Source: Nostoc carneum NIES-2107
Lineage (GTDB): Bacteria; Cyanobacteriota; Cyanobacteriia; Cyanobacteriales; Nostocaceae
Reading direction: 5' to 3'
Assembly: GCA_002368155.1 (NCBI GenBank)
Contig: AP018180.1
Location: 1,831,947-1,895,946 of the forward strand
Length of the DNA stretch: 64,000 bases
Part shown: positions 33,120 through 43,627 of the stretch, piece after piece
How the letters are laid out: every line of letters starts with the position of its first letter
How positions within the stretch are numbered: the stretch's first letter is position 1
Position numbers and translations under genes: made by a program
Notes under the pieces: model-generated
What the model saw: the letters and a program-made list of their open reading frames with translations, nothing else
Told to the model about the DNA's origin: nothing
Database searches by the model: none

Positions 33120-36100
33120 ATGGAAAAATCCATGCTGAGTGATCATAAAAACATTTCCATTCATCAATTAGTGGAATTTCAGGTGTCACAAACCCCTGAT
33201 GCTGTAGCAGTTATTTTTCAAAATGAGCAATTAACATATAGAGAGCTGAATCAAAAAGCCAATCAATTAGCGCATCACCTGAGAACTCTAGGTGTCAAAC
33301 CAGAAACTCTAGTTGGGGTTTGTATAGAGCGATCGCTAGAGATGGTAGTCGCGTTGTTAGGGATACTCAAAGCGGGTGGTGCTTATATTCCTCTTGACCC
33401 TACCTATCCCCAAGATCGCTTGGAATTCATGTTAGAAGACTCTCAGATGCCAATTCTTGTGACTCAAAAGCATCTGATTGAGCAATTACCAAGTTTAGAA
33501 AAAAGACAGGTTGTATGTGTTGATATAGATTGCCCAGAGATTTCGCAATACATCACAGAGAATCTCAATAATACAGTCAATAGCGAGAATTTAGCTTATA
33601 CCATATATACTTCAGGCTCTACAGGTAAACCTAAAGGTGTTCAAATTATCCATCGTGCTGTTGTCAATTTCCTAAGTTCTATGCGAGAAGAACCAGGACT
33701 CAACCAATGGGATGTATTGTTAGCAATTACGACAATATCTTTTGATATAGCAGTTTTAGAAATATTTTTACCCCTGATTGTAGGTGCTCGCCTTGTATTG
33801 GTTAGTCAAGAAGTAGTTGCTGACGGAAAACAGTTATCTAAAATTCTCACGGAATCTGGTGCTACCGTCATTCAAGCTACACCAGCTACTTGGCGACTTC
33901 TACTTGGAGCAGGATGGCAAGGTAATAAGCAATTGAAAATGTTGTGTGGCGGAGAAGCAATGAGTCAAACACTTGCTAATCAGCTTCTAGAAAAAGGTGG
34001 TTCTTTGTGGAATATGTATGGACCAACTGAAACTACAGTTTGGTCTATGCTTTATAAAGTAGAGTTTGGCAATAACTTAGTAGCCCTAGGTCACCCCATT
34101 GCTAACACACAAATATATTTATTAGAGGAACCAGCAAGGCGCAAGAATGATCCGCTTAAGCTTGCCCCTGTTGGTGTACCAGGAGAAGTATACATTGGTG
34201 GTGATGGGGTAGCGCGAGGTTACCTTAACCGACCAGACCTAACTCGCGAAAGATTCATTCACAATCCTTTCAGCCATGAGCCTGGAGCACGACTATATAA
34301 AACTGGAGACTTAGCTCGTTATTTACCCAATGGAAATATAGAGTTCATCGGTAGAATTGATCATCAAGTCAAGATTCGTGGTTTTCGAGTGGAATTAGGA
34401 GATATTGAGACAGCACTTAGCCTGCATCCTTCAGTCAGAGAAGCAGTGGTGATTGCTAGAGAGGATACACCTGGAAATAAACGCTTGGTTGCCTACATTG
34501 TTCCTAAAGCTCGCCTCAATGATTTAGATTCATTGGTACCAATCAATAATTTCTCTACAGAACAACTTCAGGAGTGGAAACAAGTATGGAATGCTAGCTA
34601 TAGTAAATCCCCAGAAGATTGGGCTGGTTGGAATGATAGTTTTACTGGTCTACCAATACCAGCAGGTGAAGTACGTGAATGGGTAGACAGCACAGTTGAG
34701 CGGATTCTTTCTTTACGTCCACAGCGAGTATTAGAGATTGGATGCGGAAAAGGACTACTTCTGTTTCGTATAGCTCCTCACTGTAATTACTATGTAGGTA
34801 CAGATATCTCTACAGAAGCTATTCATTACATTGAGGAGCAATTAAGGAATGATCAAGAAAATTATTCCCATGTAATAGTATCCGAGGGCGCAGCCCATGA
34901 AATTGAACGCTTAGAGCCTGCCAGTTTTGATACTGTCATCATAAACTCAGTAATACAATACTTCCCCAGTGTGGATTATCTCTTGCAAGTTATTGAGAAG
35001 AGTGTCAAGTTGATCAAACCGGGAGGACAAATTTTCATTGGTGACGTTCGCAGTTTGCCACTACTAGAAACTTTTCACACCGCAGTTCAACTCAACCAAG
35101 CTATTGCTTCTCTGTCTAGCTATGAACTCCAACAAATAGTTCGGGAACGAATTTTGTATGAAAGAGAACTAGTTCTTCATCCCGAATTCTTTCCTACTCT
35201 GAAGCAAAGAATTCCCCGTATTAGTCATGTTCAAACCTTACTCAAGCGAGGTCATTCTCAAAACGAATTGATTAGATTTCGCTCTGATATTATTCTCCAT
35301 ATAGACAATGATGTGTTTCTAAATATAGAGCCTTTGTGTTGGGATTGGGATAACAATGATATATCAATACCACAAATATGTAACTTTCTTCAACAGAAGC
35401 AACCAAAAACTCTAAAAATCATTAATGTGCCAAATGCTCGAGTTTTCCTAGATGTGAAAGCTGTGGAGCTGTTAGCAAGTGCCAATAAACCGACAACTAT
35501 AGGGCAGCTAAGAGAAACTCTTTGGCAGATGCATGAACAAGCAAGGATTCATCCAGAGGAATTTTGGGACATAAGTCAATATCTACCCTATAGTGCCCAT
35601 ATCACTTGGTCTGAGCTAAATAATCCAGGTACATATGATGTTGTATTGCACAGGAAGTTAAAAACAACAACCCAAAAAACTATTCTTGTCCTACCAGAAC
35701 AACCATTTGAGTTAAAACCCTTAAATGCTTATGCAAATAATCCTCTTCAGGTAAACGAGAAAAGCAATTTAATTCCCCAACTACGTAATTTCCTCAAGGA
35801 AAAATTACCTGACTATATGCTGCCTTCAGCATTTGTCGTGATAGATACCCTACCCCTGACACCAAATGGAAAAATTGATCGACGAGCACTTCCAAAGCCC
35901 AAAAAGAACCGACCAATTTTAACAGAGTCATACGTTGCACCTACAACTTTGCCAGAAAAGCATCTGACTGAAATTTGGTCTGAGGTCTTAGGTATTGAAT
36001 TAGTAGGAATTTACGATAACTTCTTCGATTTGGGAGGACATTCTCTTTTAACAGTTCAACTGCTATCTCAGATAGAAAAGTTAATGCAAGTAGAAATACC

Positions 36101-37490
36101 TTTGTTCTACCTTCTCAAGGAACCAACAATAGCTGGATTAATCAAATCAATTGATGTTTTACAAAATTTTGATTCTACTAAAGCTGTTGAGGAAGTTTTA
36201 CAGGTAGACTTACTTGCTGAAGCAGTTTTAGACCCAAGCATTTTACCTGAATTACCTTTTGTCGAACTTACAAATAAACCAGAGCATATCTTATTGACAG
36301 GAGCAACAGGTTTCTTAGGGGCTTTTCTCTTACATGAACTCCTGCAACAAACATCAGCTAATATTTACTGCCTGGTTCGTGCTTCTAATCTTGAAGAAGG
36401 ACAGTACAAAATTCAAACTAATCTAGAACGCTATATGCTCTGGAACGGTGAATTCAATTCTCGGATAGTTCCACTTTTAGGTAATTTATCCAGACCTTTT
36501 TTGGGGTTAAATTATGAAAAATTCCAAGATTTAGCTAGTAAGCTTGATCTGATTTATCACGCTGGAGCTTTTGTCAACCTAGTTTATCCTTACAATCTAC
36601 TGCGAGATACTAATGTCTTAGGCACTCAAGAAATTCTTAGGTTAGCCAGTTTAGGCAAGGTCACACCTGTTCACTTTATCTCGACGGTTGATGTACTTAA
36701 GCCTCTAATTTTTCATGAAAACAAGCTAATTTTAGAAGATGATCGCTTACTATCTGGAGAAGGATTAACTAGGGGTTATACACAAACTAAGTGGGTTGCC
36801 GAACAGCTAGTCATAGCAGCTCAACATCGAGGTATTCCTGTTTGCATATATAGACCAGGAATGCTAGCGGGTCACAGTCAAACAGGTGCTTATCACACTA
36901 ATGATCTAATGGGCAGAATTATCAAAGGGATAATTCAATTAGGAGCAGCCCCTGATTTAGATCAATGGGTGAATATAACTCCTATAGACTACGCTAGCAA
37001 AGCAATTATACATCTATCACAACAGCGAGAATCATTTGGAAAATCCTTCCATATTATCAATTCTCACCCTTTATCCTGGAAGCAACTTATCAATGGAATT
37101 CGTAGTTTCGGTTACTCCATTCAGGCACTACCACTTGAAAAATGGCAAAGAGAGTTACTCAAGCTGGGCAATTTACAAGAAAATGTTTTAGCTCCCATTA
37201 GATCGTTGTTTGTTGAAAAGAGTTCTCAAACAGATATGACGTATTTGGAAACATTTCTAATGACATCTAAATCTTTTGATTGCCAAAATACCCTAACTGG
37301 ATTGGCTGGAACTTCTATAGTCTGCCCAGCTATTGATTCCACGATCATGAATGCTTACTTTTCATACTTCATTAGAAATGGTTTTTTACAATCTGTAGAA
37401 AATACTTATAATAGTACATTTGTATCCAAAGAACCGATAGAGACTTACAAGACATATGACAGCGATAACTATGTGCGATTGCTGACTTGA
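33120..37490 (+). CDS. Stand-alone NRPS: A-(N-methyltransferase)-T-reductase
   Basis: 1456 residues and no condensation domain. Adenylation domain (1-480; YTSGSTGKPKG near 160, NMYGPTET near 298, GRIDHQVKIRGFRVELGD near 411). A SAM-dependent N-methyltransferase is inserted before motif A10 (about 485-860; VLEIGCGKGLLLFRIA near 538, VIQYFPSVDYLLQVIE, IGDVRSLPLLE). Motif A10 (NGKIDRRAL) is near 917; carrier domain FFDLGGHSLL, Ser near 975; thioester reductase from about 1055 (HILLTGATGFLG, Y1220-x3-K1224). The hand-read specificity code DILQLGMVWK matches the remembered glycine code. Expected chemistry: activate glycine, N-methylate it on the carrier, release it reductively as aldehyde or alcohol. 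With no C domain, either the free N-methylamino aldehyde is the product or a separate C domain supplies an acyl partner. Confidence 0.92.
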   Translation: MEKSMLSDHKNISIHQLVEFQVSQTPDAVAVIFQNEQLTYRELNQKANQLAHHLRTLGVKPETLVGVCIERSLEMVVALLGILKAGGAYIPLDPTYPQDRLEFMLEDSQMPILVTQKHLIEQLPSLEKRQVVCVDIDCPEISQYITENLNNTVNSENLAYTIYTSGSTGKPKGVQIIHRAVVNFLSSMREEPGLNQWDVLLAITTISFDIAVLEIFLPLIVGARLVLVSQEVVADGKQLSKILTESGATVIQATPATWRLLLGAGWQGNKQLKMLCGGEAMSQTLANQLLEKGGSLWNMYGPTETTVWSMLYKVEFGNNLVALGHPIANTQIYLLEEPARRKNDPLKLAPVGVPGEVYIGGDGVARGYLNRPDLTRERFIHNPFSHEPGARLYKTGDLARYLPNGNIEFIGRIDHQVKIRGFRVELGDIETALSLHPSVREAVVIAREDTPGNKRLVAYIVPKARLNDLDSLVPINNFSTEQLQEWKQVWNASYSKSPEDWAGWNDSFTGLPIPAGEVREWVDSTVERILSLRPQRVLEIGCGKGLLLFRIAPHCNYYVGTDISTEAIHYIEEQLRNDQENYSHVIVSEGAAHEIERLEPASFDTVIINSVIQYFPSVDYLLQVIEKSVKLIKPGGQIFIGDVRSLPLLETFHTAVQLNQAIASLSSYELQQIVRERILYERELVLHPEFFPTLKQRIPRISHVQTLLKRGHSQNELIRFRSDIILHIDNDVFLNIEPLCWDWDNNDISIPQICNFLQQKQPKTLKIINVPNARVFLDVKAVELLASANKPTTIGQLRETLWQMHEQARIHPEEFWDISQYLPYSAHITWSELNNPGTYDVVLHRKLKTTTQKTILVLPEQPFELKPLNAYANNPLQVNEKSNLIPQLRNFLKEKLPDYMLPSAFVVIDTLPLTPNGKIDRRALPKPKKNRPILTESYVAPTTLPEKHLTEIWSEVLGIELVGIYDNFFDLGGHSLLTVQLLSQIEKLMQVEIPLFYLLKEPTIAGLIKSIDVLQNFDSTKAVEEVLQVDLLAEAVLDPSILPELPFVELTNKPEHILLTGATGFLGAFLLHELLQQTSANIYCLVRASNLEEGQYKIQTNLERYMLWNGEFNSRIVPLLGNLSRPFLGLNYEKFQDLASKLDLIYHAGAFVNLVYPYNLLRDTNVLGTQEILRLASLGKVTPVHFISTVDVLKPLIFHENKLILEDDRLLSGEGLTRGYTQTKWVAEQLVIAAQHRGIPVCIYRPGMLAGHSQTGAYHTNDLMGRIIKGIIQLGAAPDLDQWVNITPIDYASKAIIHLSQQRESFGKSFHIINSHPLSWKQLINGIRSFGYSIQALPLEKWQRELLKLGNLQENVLAPIRSLFVEKSSQTDMTYLETFLMTSKSFDCQNTLTGLAGTSIVCPAIDSTIMNAYFSYFIRNGFLQSVENTYNSTFVSKEPIETYKTYDSDNYVRLLT

Positions 37491-37629
37491 TTGCTTTTAT
37501 CATCTATAAAATTCTTATTTTTTAGATGGTATTTTCCTCGTTTATTCGGGAATTATGAATTATAAGTATTTATATTTCTCTCTAGATACTAAGTAAGCAA
37601 CATTATATTGTTGCATTAGGACAATACCA

Positions 37630-40302
37630 ATGAAAAGAAAGAAAAACTTCATACATAATTCTATCGGTTCAAGACTATTTTTCTATGTATTAAGTGGTGC
37701 GTTAGTAGGATTAGGTAGTATGTCTTACTTCTTCTATCAAGCACTGGAAAATCGAGCTAAAGATGAAATCAAAGGTAATTTAAGTACGCAAGTTAAGTCC
37801 GTTGAAGGATCGCTAGCTAGAGTAGAACAGTCTATGCGGAATTTATCTGCTGCTGTCAAAACTTTGCAGCATCAAGGAATTAAAGACCCACAAGTATATA
37901 AACAGCTAGTTTTTGATATTTTTCAAGAACGTTCAATTTTAACAACAGGTCTTGGTATTGGTCAAACGCCTTACCAAATTGTGACTGATCGTGAGTGGTA
38001 TTGGCCCTATTTTGTTATTGACCAAAAAACCCCTGGTCAAATAGGTGAAATTTTACCCAAACCTTATAATCATATTCGTTATGCAGAACTATTCAAGGAA
38101 GATAATTACCCAAAACAAAGTTATTATCAGACTGTTATAAAAGCCAAGAAGGATATATGGTATGAACCTTATAAATGGTACGGACTGACTTTAACAACTT
38201 ATACAGGCCCTATAATTTCTGATAATAACAATTTGATTGGTGTAACTGGTCTAGATATTAATGTCACAGCTATAGGTGAAAAAGTAAAAGTACCTGTAAC
38301 AAAAGGTGGTGGTTATTTTGTTATTTTAAGTGAACAAGGGAATTTGCTGGCATATCCACCAGAACCGCAAAAAGCTAAATCATTAGCCACTTATAAAGAC
38401 ATACCAGAATTGAGGGATGTGTGGCAGCAGATTGAAACCGATAATGACGGTTTTGTACAAGCAAAGGGTAAATATTGGGTATTTCAGAGGGTACATGGAA
38501 CGAACTGGTTAATGTTAGCAGTCGTACCTCAGTCAGTTGTGTTAGCCCCAGTATTATCTATTGCAGTTGGTGGTGCCTTAGGTGCTGGTTTAGTTTTAGC
38601 ATTAGTTGTTACTTTATTTATTCGTCAACTTAATAACCGCTTACAACCCATTCTCGAAGAATGCCAGAAACTGGCAGAAGTTGATGCTCAAAGAGCGCTG
38701 CGTTTAGGTCAAGATTCTGGGGTAGTAGTTAATAGCAAACAAAACTATCAATCTGACTTACAAAATGCAGATGAAATCGAAATCTTGGCACAGTCTTTTA
38801 CTCAAATGGCAAGCCAGTTAAAAGAGTCATTTGATGAGTTAGAACTGCGAGTTCAAGAACGCACATCTGAATTACAAGAAGCTAAAGAATTGGCTGATAG
38901 TGCCAACAGAGCTAAAAGCGAATTCCTGGCTAACATGAGCCATGAACTTCGCACACCACTCAATGGAATTTTAGGATATGCTCAAATTCTCCAAAGTTCA
39001 AAAAATATGACGGAGAAGCAGCAGAAAGGTATTGGAATTATTAACCAATGTGGCTCTCATCTGCTAACCTTGATTAATGATATTCTTGACCTTTCCAAAA
39101 TTGAAGCTCGGAAAATGGAATTACATCCTACAAATTTTCATTTTCCTTCTTTCTTGCAAGCCGTTGCTGAAATTTGTAGAATTAAAGCAGAACAAAAAGG
39201 TCTAACCTTTATTTATCAACCAGATACTCAACTACCAACAGGTATCTATATTGATGAAAAGCGTTTAAGACAGGTTTTAATAAATTTATTGGGTAACGCA
39301 ATTAAATTTACTGAAAAAGGTAATGTAACGTTTACGGTAAAAATTCTACAAATTCAAAGTATTTCTTCTCAAGAACCAGTAATTTATCAAATTCGCTTCC
39401 AAGTTGAGGATACTGGTGTGGGGATTAGTAGTGAGCAAATAGAGCAAATATTTTTACCTTTTGAGCAGGTAGGTAACATCAAAAAACAGTCAGAAGGAAC
39501 AGGTTTAGGATTAGCTATTAGTCAAAAAATTGTTGAGATGATGGGTGGTACTATCGAAGTGCAAAGCCAACCAGAAAAAGGTAGTATTTTTTGGTTTGAT
39601 GCCGATATACCTGAATCCTTAGAATGGGCAGATAAGTCCAAAGTTACTCAACAAGGCTCTATCACTGGTTTTAAAGGCGAAAAACAAAAGATTCTGGTAG
39701 TAGATGATCGTTGGGAAAATCGCTCTGTACTTATGAATTTACTGGAACCAATTGGTTTTGAAATTGTAGAGGCAGAAGATGGTAAACAAGGATTAGCCAA
39801 AGCAGTTGATTTTCAACCTAACTTAATAATTACTGATATTACTATGCCAGTGATGAATGGATTAGAAATGATTCAACATCTACGTAATTTACCAGATTAT
39901 AAAGATATCAAGATAATTGTTTCATCAGCTAGTGTTTTTGATACTGACAAGCAGAAGAGTTTAGATGCAGGTGCCGATGATTTTATGCCTAAGCCTGTGC
40001 AAGCTTCTGACTTACTTGAAAAGTTACAAAATCATCTAGAAATCGAATGGAATTATGAAGAAGAAAATAACTCATTATTACTACTTAGCCAAGAAGTAGT
40101 ACTGCCACCAACAGAAGAATTAAATCGTTTACATGAATTAGCTTTAAAAGGTCGAATAAAAGCTTTACAAAATAAATTATCGGAAATAGAAAAAGCCGAT
40201 CATAGATTTGTACCGTTTGTCCAGGAAATCCAAGCATTAAGTCAGAGTTTTCAAATAGAAAAAATTCAAAATCTTATTGAGAATTATATCAAATCTTCTT
40301 AG
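37630..40302 (+). CDS. Hybrid sensor histidine kinase with Cache-like sensor
   Basis: 890 residues. Transmembrane helix (about 12-33), large extracytoplasmic double-Cache-like sensor (about 34-300; [27 protein letters not shown]), second membrane helix (about 303-330), HAMP-like linker and coiled coil. The HisKA block [10 protein letters not shown] has its His near 438; the HATPase domain has [17 protein letters not shown] and [11 protein letters not shown]-terminal receiver (about 688-805) has VVDDRWENR and acceptor Asp in TDITMP near 733; the last 80 residues are helical. All catalytic residues are present. It lies 139 bases after the glycine-type NRPS and 59 bases before a second kinase on the same strand. 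Its ligand is unknown; Cache domains typically bind small organic molecules. Confidence 0.92.
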   Translation: MKRKKNFIHNSIGSRLFFYVLSGALVGLGSMSYFFYQALENRAKDEIKGNLSTQVKSVEGSLARVEQSMRNLSAAVKTLQHQGIKDPQVYKQLVFDIFQERSILTTGLGIGQTPYQIVTDREWYWPYFVIDQKTPGQIGEILPKPYNHIRYAELFKEDNYPKQSYYQTVIKAKKDIWYEPYKWYGLTLTTYTGPIISDNNNLIGVTGLDINVTAIGEKVKVPVTKGGGYFVILSEQGNLLAYPPEPQKAKSLATYKDIPELRDVWQQIETDNDGFVQAKGKYWVFQRVHGTNWLMLAVVPQSVVLAPVLSIAVGGALGAGLVLALVVTLFIRQLNNRLQPILEECQKLAEVDAQRALRLGQDSGVVVNSKQNYQSDLQNADEIEILAQSFTQMASQLKESFDELELRVQERTSELQEAKELADSANRAKSEFLANMSHELRTPLNGILGYAQILQSSKNMTEKQQKGIGIINQCGSHLLTLINDILDLSKIEARKMELHPTNFHFPSFLQAVAEICRIKAEQKGLTFIYQPDTQLPTGIYIDEKRLRQVLINLLGNAIKFTEKGNVTFTVKILQIQSISSQEPVIYQIRFQVEDTGVGISSEQIEQIFLPFEQVGNIKKQSEGTGLGLAISQKIVEMMGGTIEVQSQPEKGSIFWFDADIPESLEWADKSKVTQQGSITGFKGEKQKILVVDDRWENRSVLMNLLEPIGFEIVEAEDGKQGLAKAVDFQPNLIITDITMPVMNGLEMIQHLRNLPDYKDIKIIVSSASVFDTDKQKSLDAGADDFMPKPVQASDLLEKLQNHLEIEWNYEEENNSLLLLSQEVVLPPTEELNRLHELALKGRIKALQNKLSEIEKADHRFVPFVQEIQALSQSFQIEKIQNLIENYIKSS

Positions 40303-40361
40303 CTTTAATGCTTTACTAGATAAAATACAGCTATTTAAATTAAGAATTTAAAATCAGCATA

Positions 40362-41846
40362 ATGCAGAACTCAGAAACCAATTTAATCTTGATAGTTGAT
40401 GATACTCCTACAAATTTAGAAGTACTGTCGGAAGCTCTAACTGATGCAGGATTTGATGTTGCAGTGGCAACGACTGGTGAAAGTGCTATTAAGCAAATCG
40501 AATACGATCCACCAGAGTTGATTTTGTTAGATGTGATGATGCCAGGTATTGATGGATTTGAAACTTGTAATCGACTAAAAGCAAATCCGAAAACCAAAAA
40601 TATCCCCATCATTTTTATGACTGCTCTGAGTGACACAGTGGATAAAGTCAAAGGCCTTTCTTTAGGTGCTGTAGACTATATCACTAAACCATTTCAGCAA
40701 GCAGAAGCACTAGCCCGTATTCAAGTTCATTTGAAGCTGCAAAATATCAGTGCAGCAATGGAAAAACAAAATGTGCGTCTTAAACAGGAAATTGCAGAAC
40801 GTGCTAACGCTGAGGCTGCATTGCAAAAGTTAACTCAAGAGTTAGAGCAAAGAGTTACAGAAAGAACCAAGGAACTATCGCAAGCACTGCAAGACCTGCA
40901 AAGTGCCCAAGTTCAACTGATTCAGACAGAAAAGTTAGCCACATTGGGTCAGTTGGTAGCAGGTGTAGCGCACGAAATTAACAATCCCATCAATTTTATT
41001 CATGGCAATCTCGATCATGCCAGTTCCTACATTAATGACTTGTTAGAACTCCTCAAACTCTATCAAACTCAGTTTCCTGAAACCACTCCAGAGATTGCTA
41101 AAAAATCAAAGGAAATTGACTTAGATTTTTTGAGGGCAGATTTACCCAAAATTATCTCTTCGATGGCAGTTGGCACACAACGAATTCAGGAAATTGTACA
41201 ATCTTTCCGCAACTTCTCCCGCCATGACGAGGCGGAAGTGAAACAAGTCGATATCCATAATGGATTAGACAGTACGCTAATGATGATCGACCATCGTTTG
41301 AAAGCTAGTACAGAATATCCACCAATTCAGGTGGTTAAGGATTATGGAAACTTACCACCAGTGGAATGCTTTGCTGGACAAATGAACCAAGTCTTTATGA
41401 ACGTCCTCAGCAATGCCATTGATGCTTTGGAAGAGTTAATGGGAGATGGGCACAGTTATTGTACTTTATCACCAATGATTCGGATTCAGACAGAAATTGT
41501 CGGTGCTAATCGTATTGCTATTCGGATTGCTGATAATGGCCCAGGTATACCGAAGGAAGTGCAAAAGCGGGTATTTGATCCCTTCTTCACCACTAAACCA
41601 GCAGGTAAAGGGACAGGATTAGGGATGTCAATTAGCCATCAAATTATCACAGAAAAACACGGTGGTTCATTGTCATGTATTTCCAGTCTTGGCAAAGGTG
41701 CAGAGTTTATCATTGAAATTCCAATTCAATTGATTAAGTTGTCCAATACAAACTGGTGGCAGTCTCAAGATGTACCGACAAACTCTATGCAGAGTCAATC
41801 ATTTCCTCATTATCGTCAAGATATAGCAATTCTCAATGAGTTGTGA
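40362..41846 (+). CDS. Receiver-histidine kinase (cytoplasmic)
   Basis: 494 residues with an N-terminal receiver (1-125; ILIVDDTPTN, acceptor Asp57 in LLDVMMPG, conserved Lys in YITKP). A coiled coil follows (about 135-190), then the HEINNP-type acceptor helix (GVAHEINNPINFIHGN, His near 203), and an ATPase domain with SNAIDALEE, DNGPGIP, FDPFFTTKP and GKGTGLGMS. No membrane segment. The kinase core closely resembles that of the kinase at 2648-4396, suggesting a shared cyanobacterial subfamily. The receiver probably gates kinase output and may accept phosphate from the hybrid kinase just upstream, making a local relay. No DNA-binding output gene is in this cluster. Confidence 0.92.
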   Translation: MQNSETNLILIVDDTPTNLEVLSEALTDAGFDVAVATTGESAIKQIEYDPPELILLDVMMPGIDGFETCNRLKANPKTKNIPIIFMTALSDTVDKVKGLSLGAVDYITKPFQQAEALARIQVHLKLQNISAAMEKQNVRLKQEIAERANAEAALQKLTQELEQRVTERTKELSQALQDLQSAQVQLIQTEKLATLGQLVAGVAHEINNPINFIHGNLDHASSYINDLLELLKLYQTQFPETTPEIAKKSKEIDLDFLRADLPKIISSMAVGTQRIQEIVQSFRNFSRHDEAEVKQVDIHNGLDSTLMMIDHRLKASTEYPPIQVVKDYGNLPPVECFAGQMNQVFMNVLSNAIDALEELMGDGHSYCTLSPMIRIQTEIVGANRIAIRIADNGPGIPKEVQKRVFDPFFTTKPAGKGTGLGMSISHQIITEKHGGSLSCISSLGKGAEFIIEIPIQLIKLSNTNWWQSQDVPTNSMQSQSFPHYRQDIAILNEL

Positions 41847-41946
41847 AAATCTCTACCAATTTCGCAATCCAGCAAAGACTAGAATCAATCTAGGCAAATA
41901 TTAATAACGTTAACTACCTTAAATTTATATGATTAAGAACTACTAT

Positions 41947-42693
41947 TTATTTGCGGTATAACTGTCCATTATGGACTTGTAGCACTGGATGATTGCATTT
42001 ACGTACTAGTTGTTCATCATGAGTAGTAACAATTACAGTTGCGCCAAAGGAATTTAACTTTTGGAGAATCTGCATGACTTGCCAAGAGTTATCTGGATCG
42101 AGGTTTCCTGTTGGTTCATCTGCCAAAAGTAGTGGAGGAGTTGCCACAATTGCACGTGCAATACTCACTCGCTGTTGTTCTCCGCCAGAGAGTTGATCGG
42201 GAAAGCAGTCAGCTTTAGAAAGCAAACCCACTAGCTTTAATGTGGGTTCTAAACGACGTTGAATTTCTTTGCGGGTATAACCTTGAGCTTGCAAGACAAA
42301 GGTGATATTTTCAGCTACTGTTCGTTGGCGAATCAGCTTATAGTCCTGAAAAACAATGCCAATGCGCCGCCGTAATAATGATAAGCGATCGCCCCTTAAA
42401 GATGCCATATTGCATTGATCGACAATTACTTCTCCTTTGGTTGCTAACTCTTCACCATACAGCAACTTCAAGAGAGTTGATTTACCAGAACCACTGGGGC
42501 CTGTGATAAATAAAAATTCTTTTTCTTTGACCTCTAAGTTCACGTCCAACAAAGCATGACAGCCGTTGGCATAGGTTTTTGTCACAGAAGACAATCGTAA
42601 TATTACTGGAGCGTTGCTACTTTGCTTTTGAGTTTCAATGTCCTGTTGATGAACAAATTGCTTCTGTGTTGCTTGAGTGGTTAATACTGGCAT
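41947..42693 (-). CDS. ftsE: FtsE-like ABC transporter ATPase
   Basis: 248 residues. A 30-residue N-terminal extension precedes a standard ABC ATPase: Walker [11 protein letters not shown]-loop VFQDYKL, signature [14 protein letters not shown], Walker B LLLADEP with TGNLDPD, and switch His in [20 protein letters not shown] and the short length identify the FtsE branch, which with FtsX controls peptidoglycan hydrolases at the division site. No ftsX is adjacent, although in many bacteria the pair forms an operon; in cyanobacteria the genes are often separate. LolD/MacB-type ATPases are close alternatives. Confidence 0.8.
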   Translation of the reverse strand: MPVLTTQATQKQFVHQQDIETQKQSSNAPVILRLSSVTKTYANGCHALLDVNLEVKEKEFLFITGPSGSGKSTLLKLLYGEELATKGEVIVDQCNMASLRGDRLSLLRRRIGIVFQDYKLIRQRTVAENITFVLQAQGYTRKEIQRRLEPTLKLVGLLSKADCFPDQLSGGEQQRVSIARAIVATPPLLLADEPTGNLDPDNSWQVMQILQKLNSFGATVIVTTHDEQLVRKCNHPVLQVHNGQLYRK

Positions 42694-42871
42694 TGCTGAA
42701 TTGTTAGGTACAGACTAAGATTTCAATGTTTGAAATTCCTTATAAAATTAATGATTCCCAAGCTAAACCCGGGAATCACAAATCTCAAACCAAAAATCTC
42801 AAATTTCTCAATAAGTAATTCTTACCACTCAAGGCTGAGGACTCAAGGCTGAGGACTCAAAAATTTTATCG

Positions 42872-43627
42872 CTAACTAATTGCACCTCTTGCAGTCAAAT
42901 GATAAACAAAAGCTTTAAAGGCAAACTCTGGCAAAGCTAACATCCGTCGCCAGCGCCAAGGCTCTTGATACAGTCGGTACAGCCATTCTAAATTGTTATT
43001 TCCTAACCAAGCAGGAGCACGGTTTTTCGCACCAGACCAAATATCAAAACTGCCACCAACACCAATCCAAATTGCGTGGGGACACAAATGACGATTTTCC
43101 GCAATCCATAATTCTTGACGTGGTACGCCTAAACCTACAAATATAACTTGTGGCTGTAGCTGGCTGAGAGTTTGCCGCAATTGTTCTTCTTCTTGTGGGG
43201 AATGGTAGCCAGAGTGAGTACCTGATATGGTCAATCCTGGGATTTGTTGCTGACAAAACTCCGCTGCTTTTGCGGCGACACCAGGTGCTCCCCCATAGAA
43301 AAATACTTTTGCATCTGGCTGTTTTTGTCCCAAATCTCGCAATAGTGTTTCTGCTAGTTCAATACCTGGACAACGTTGCACTTTCTGCCATAAAAGCCAG
43401 CGCAAATACAAAACAACTCCTGCGCCATCAGGAATGACTAAATCAGCATCTTGAATTACTTTGGCTAAGGAACCATTGCGCTCTGCTTGCATAGTCATTT
43501 CTGCATTGAGAGTGACTACATGAGTGCCTTTGCCTTGTTTTAAGCATTCAAGCAACCAAGCGGGGTAGTTCGTCATTACGTGAACTGGTATTCCCAACAC
43601 TGAAAAAGCTTTAGTCTGTTTAGACAT
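42872..43627 (-). CDS. WecG/TagA/CpsF family glycosyltransferase
   Basis: 251 residues from ATG 43627, preceded by GAAGGAAG; an in-frame GTG at 43645 would put that ribosome site inside the gene, so I reject it. Family blocks: VVTLNAEMTMQA, DADLVIPDGAGVVL (conserved Asp), FFYGGAPGVAAKAA, PQVIFVGLGVPRQELWI and GVGGSFDIWSGAKNRAP, ending in a basic membrane-associating helix (YRLYQEPWRWRRML). These enzymes add N-acetylmannosaminuronate- or ManNAc-type sugars to lipid-linked carriers in teichoic-acid-like, ECA or exopolysaccharide synthesis at the inner membrane. Here a cell-surface polysaccharide is likely. No other polysaccharide gene is adjacent. Confidence 0.88.
   Translation of the reverse strand: MSKQTKAFSVLGIPVHVMTNYPAWLLECLKQGKGTHVVTLNAEMTMQAERNGSLAKVIQDADLVIPDGAGVVLYLRWLLWQKVQRCPGIELAETLLRDLGQKQPDAKVFFYGGAPGVAAKAAEFCQQQIPGLTISGTHSGYHSPQEEEQLRQTLSQLQPQVIFVGLGVPRQELWIAENRHLCPHAIWIGVGGSFDIWSGAKNRAPAWLGNNNLEWLYRLYQEPWRWRRMLALPEFAFKAFVYHLTARGAIS

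Noticed and set aside
4938-37490. Single biosynthetic cluster joining both NRPS genes
   Set aside because: They are 21 kb apart with unrelated housekeeping and photosynthesis genes between, and no shared tailoring or transport genes.
41947-42693. FtsE-FtsX operon
   Set aside because: No FtsX-like permease borders the ATPase on either side.
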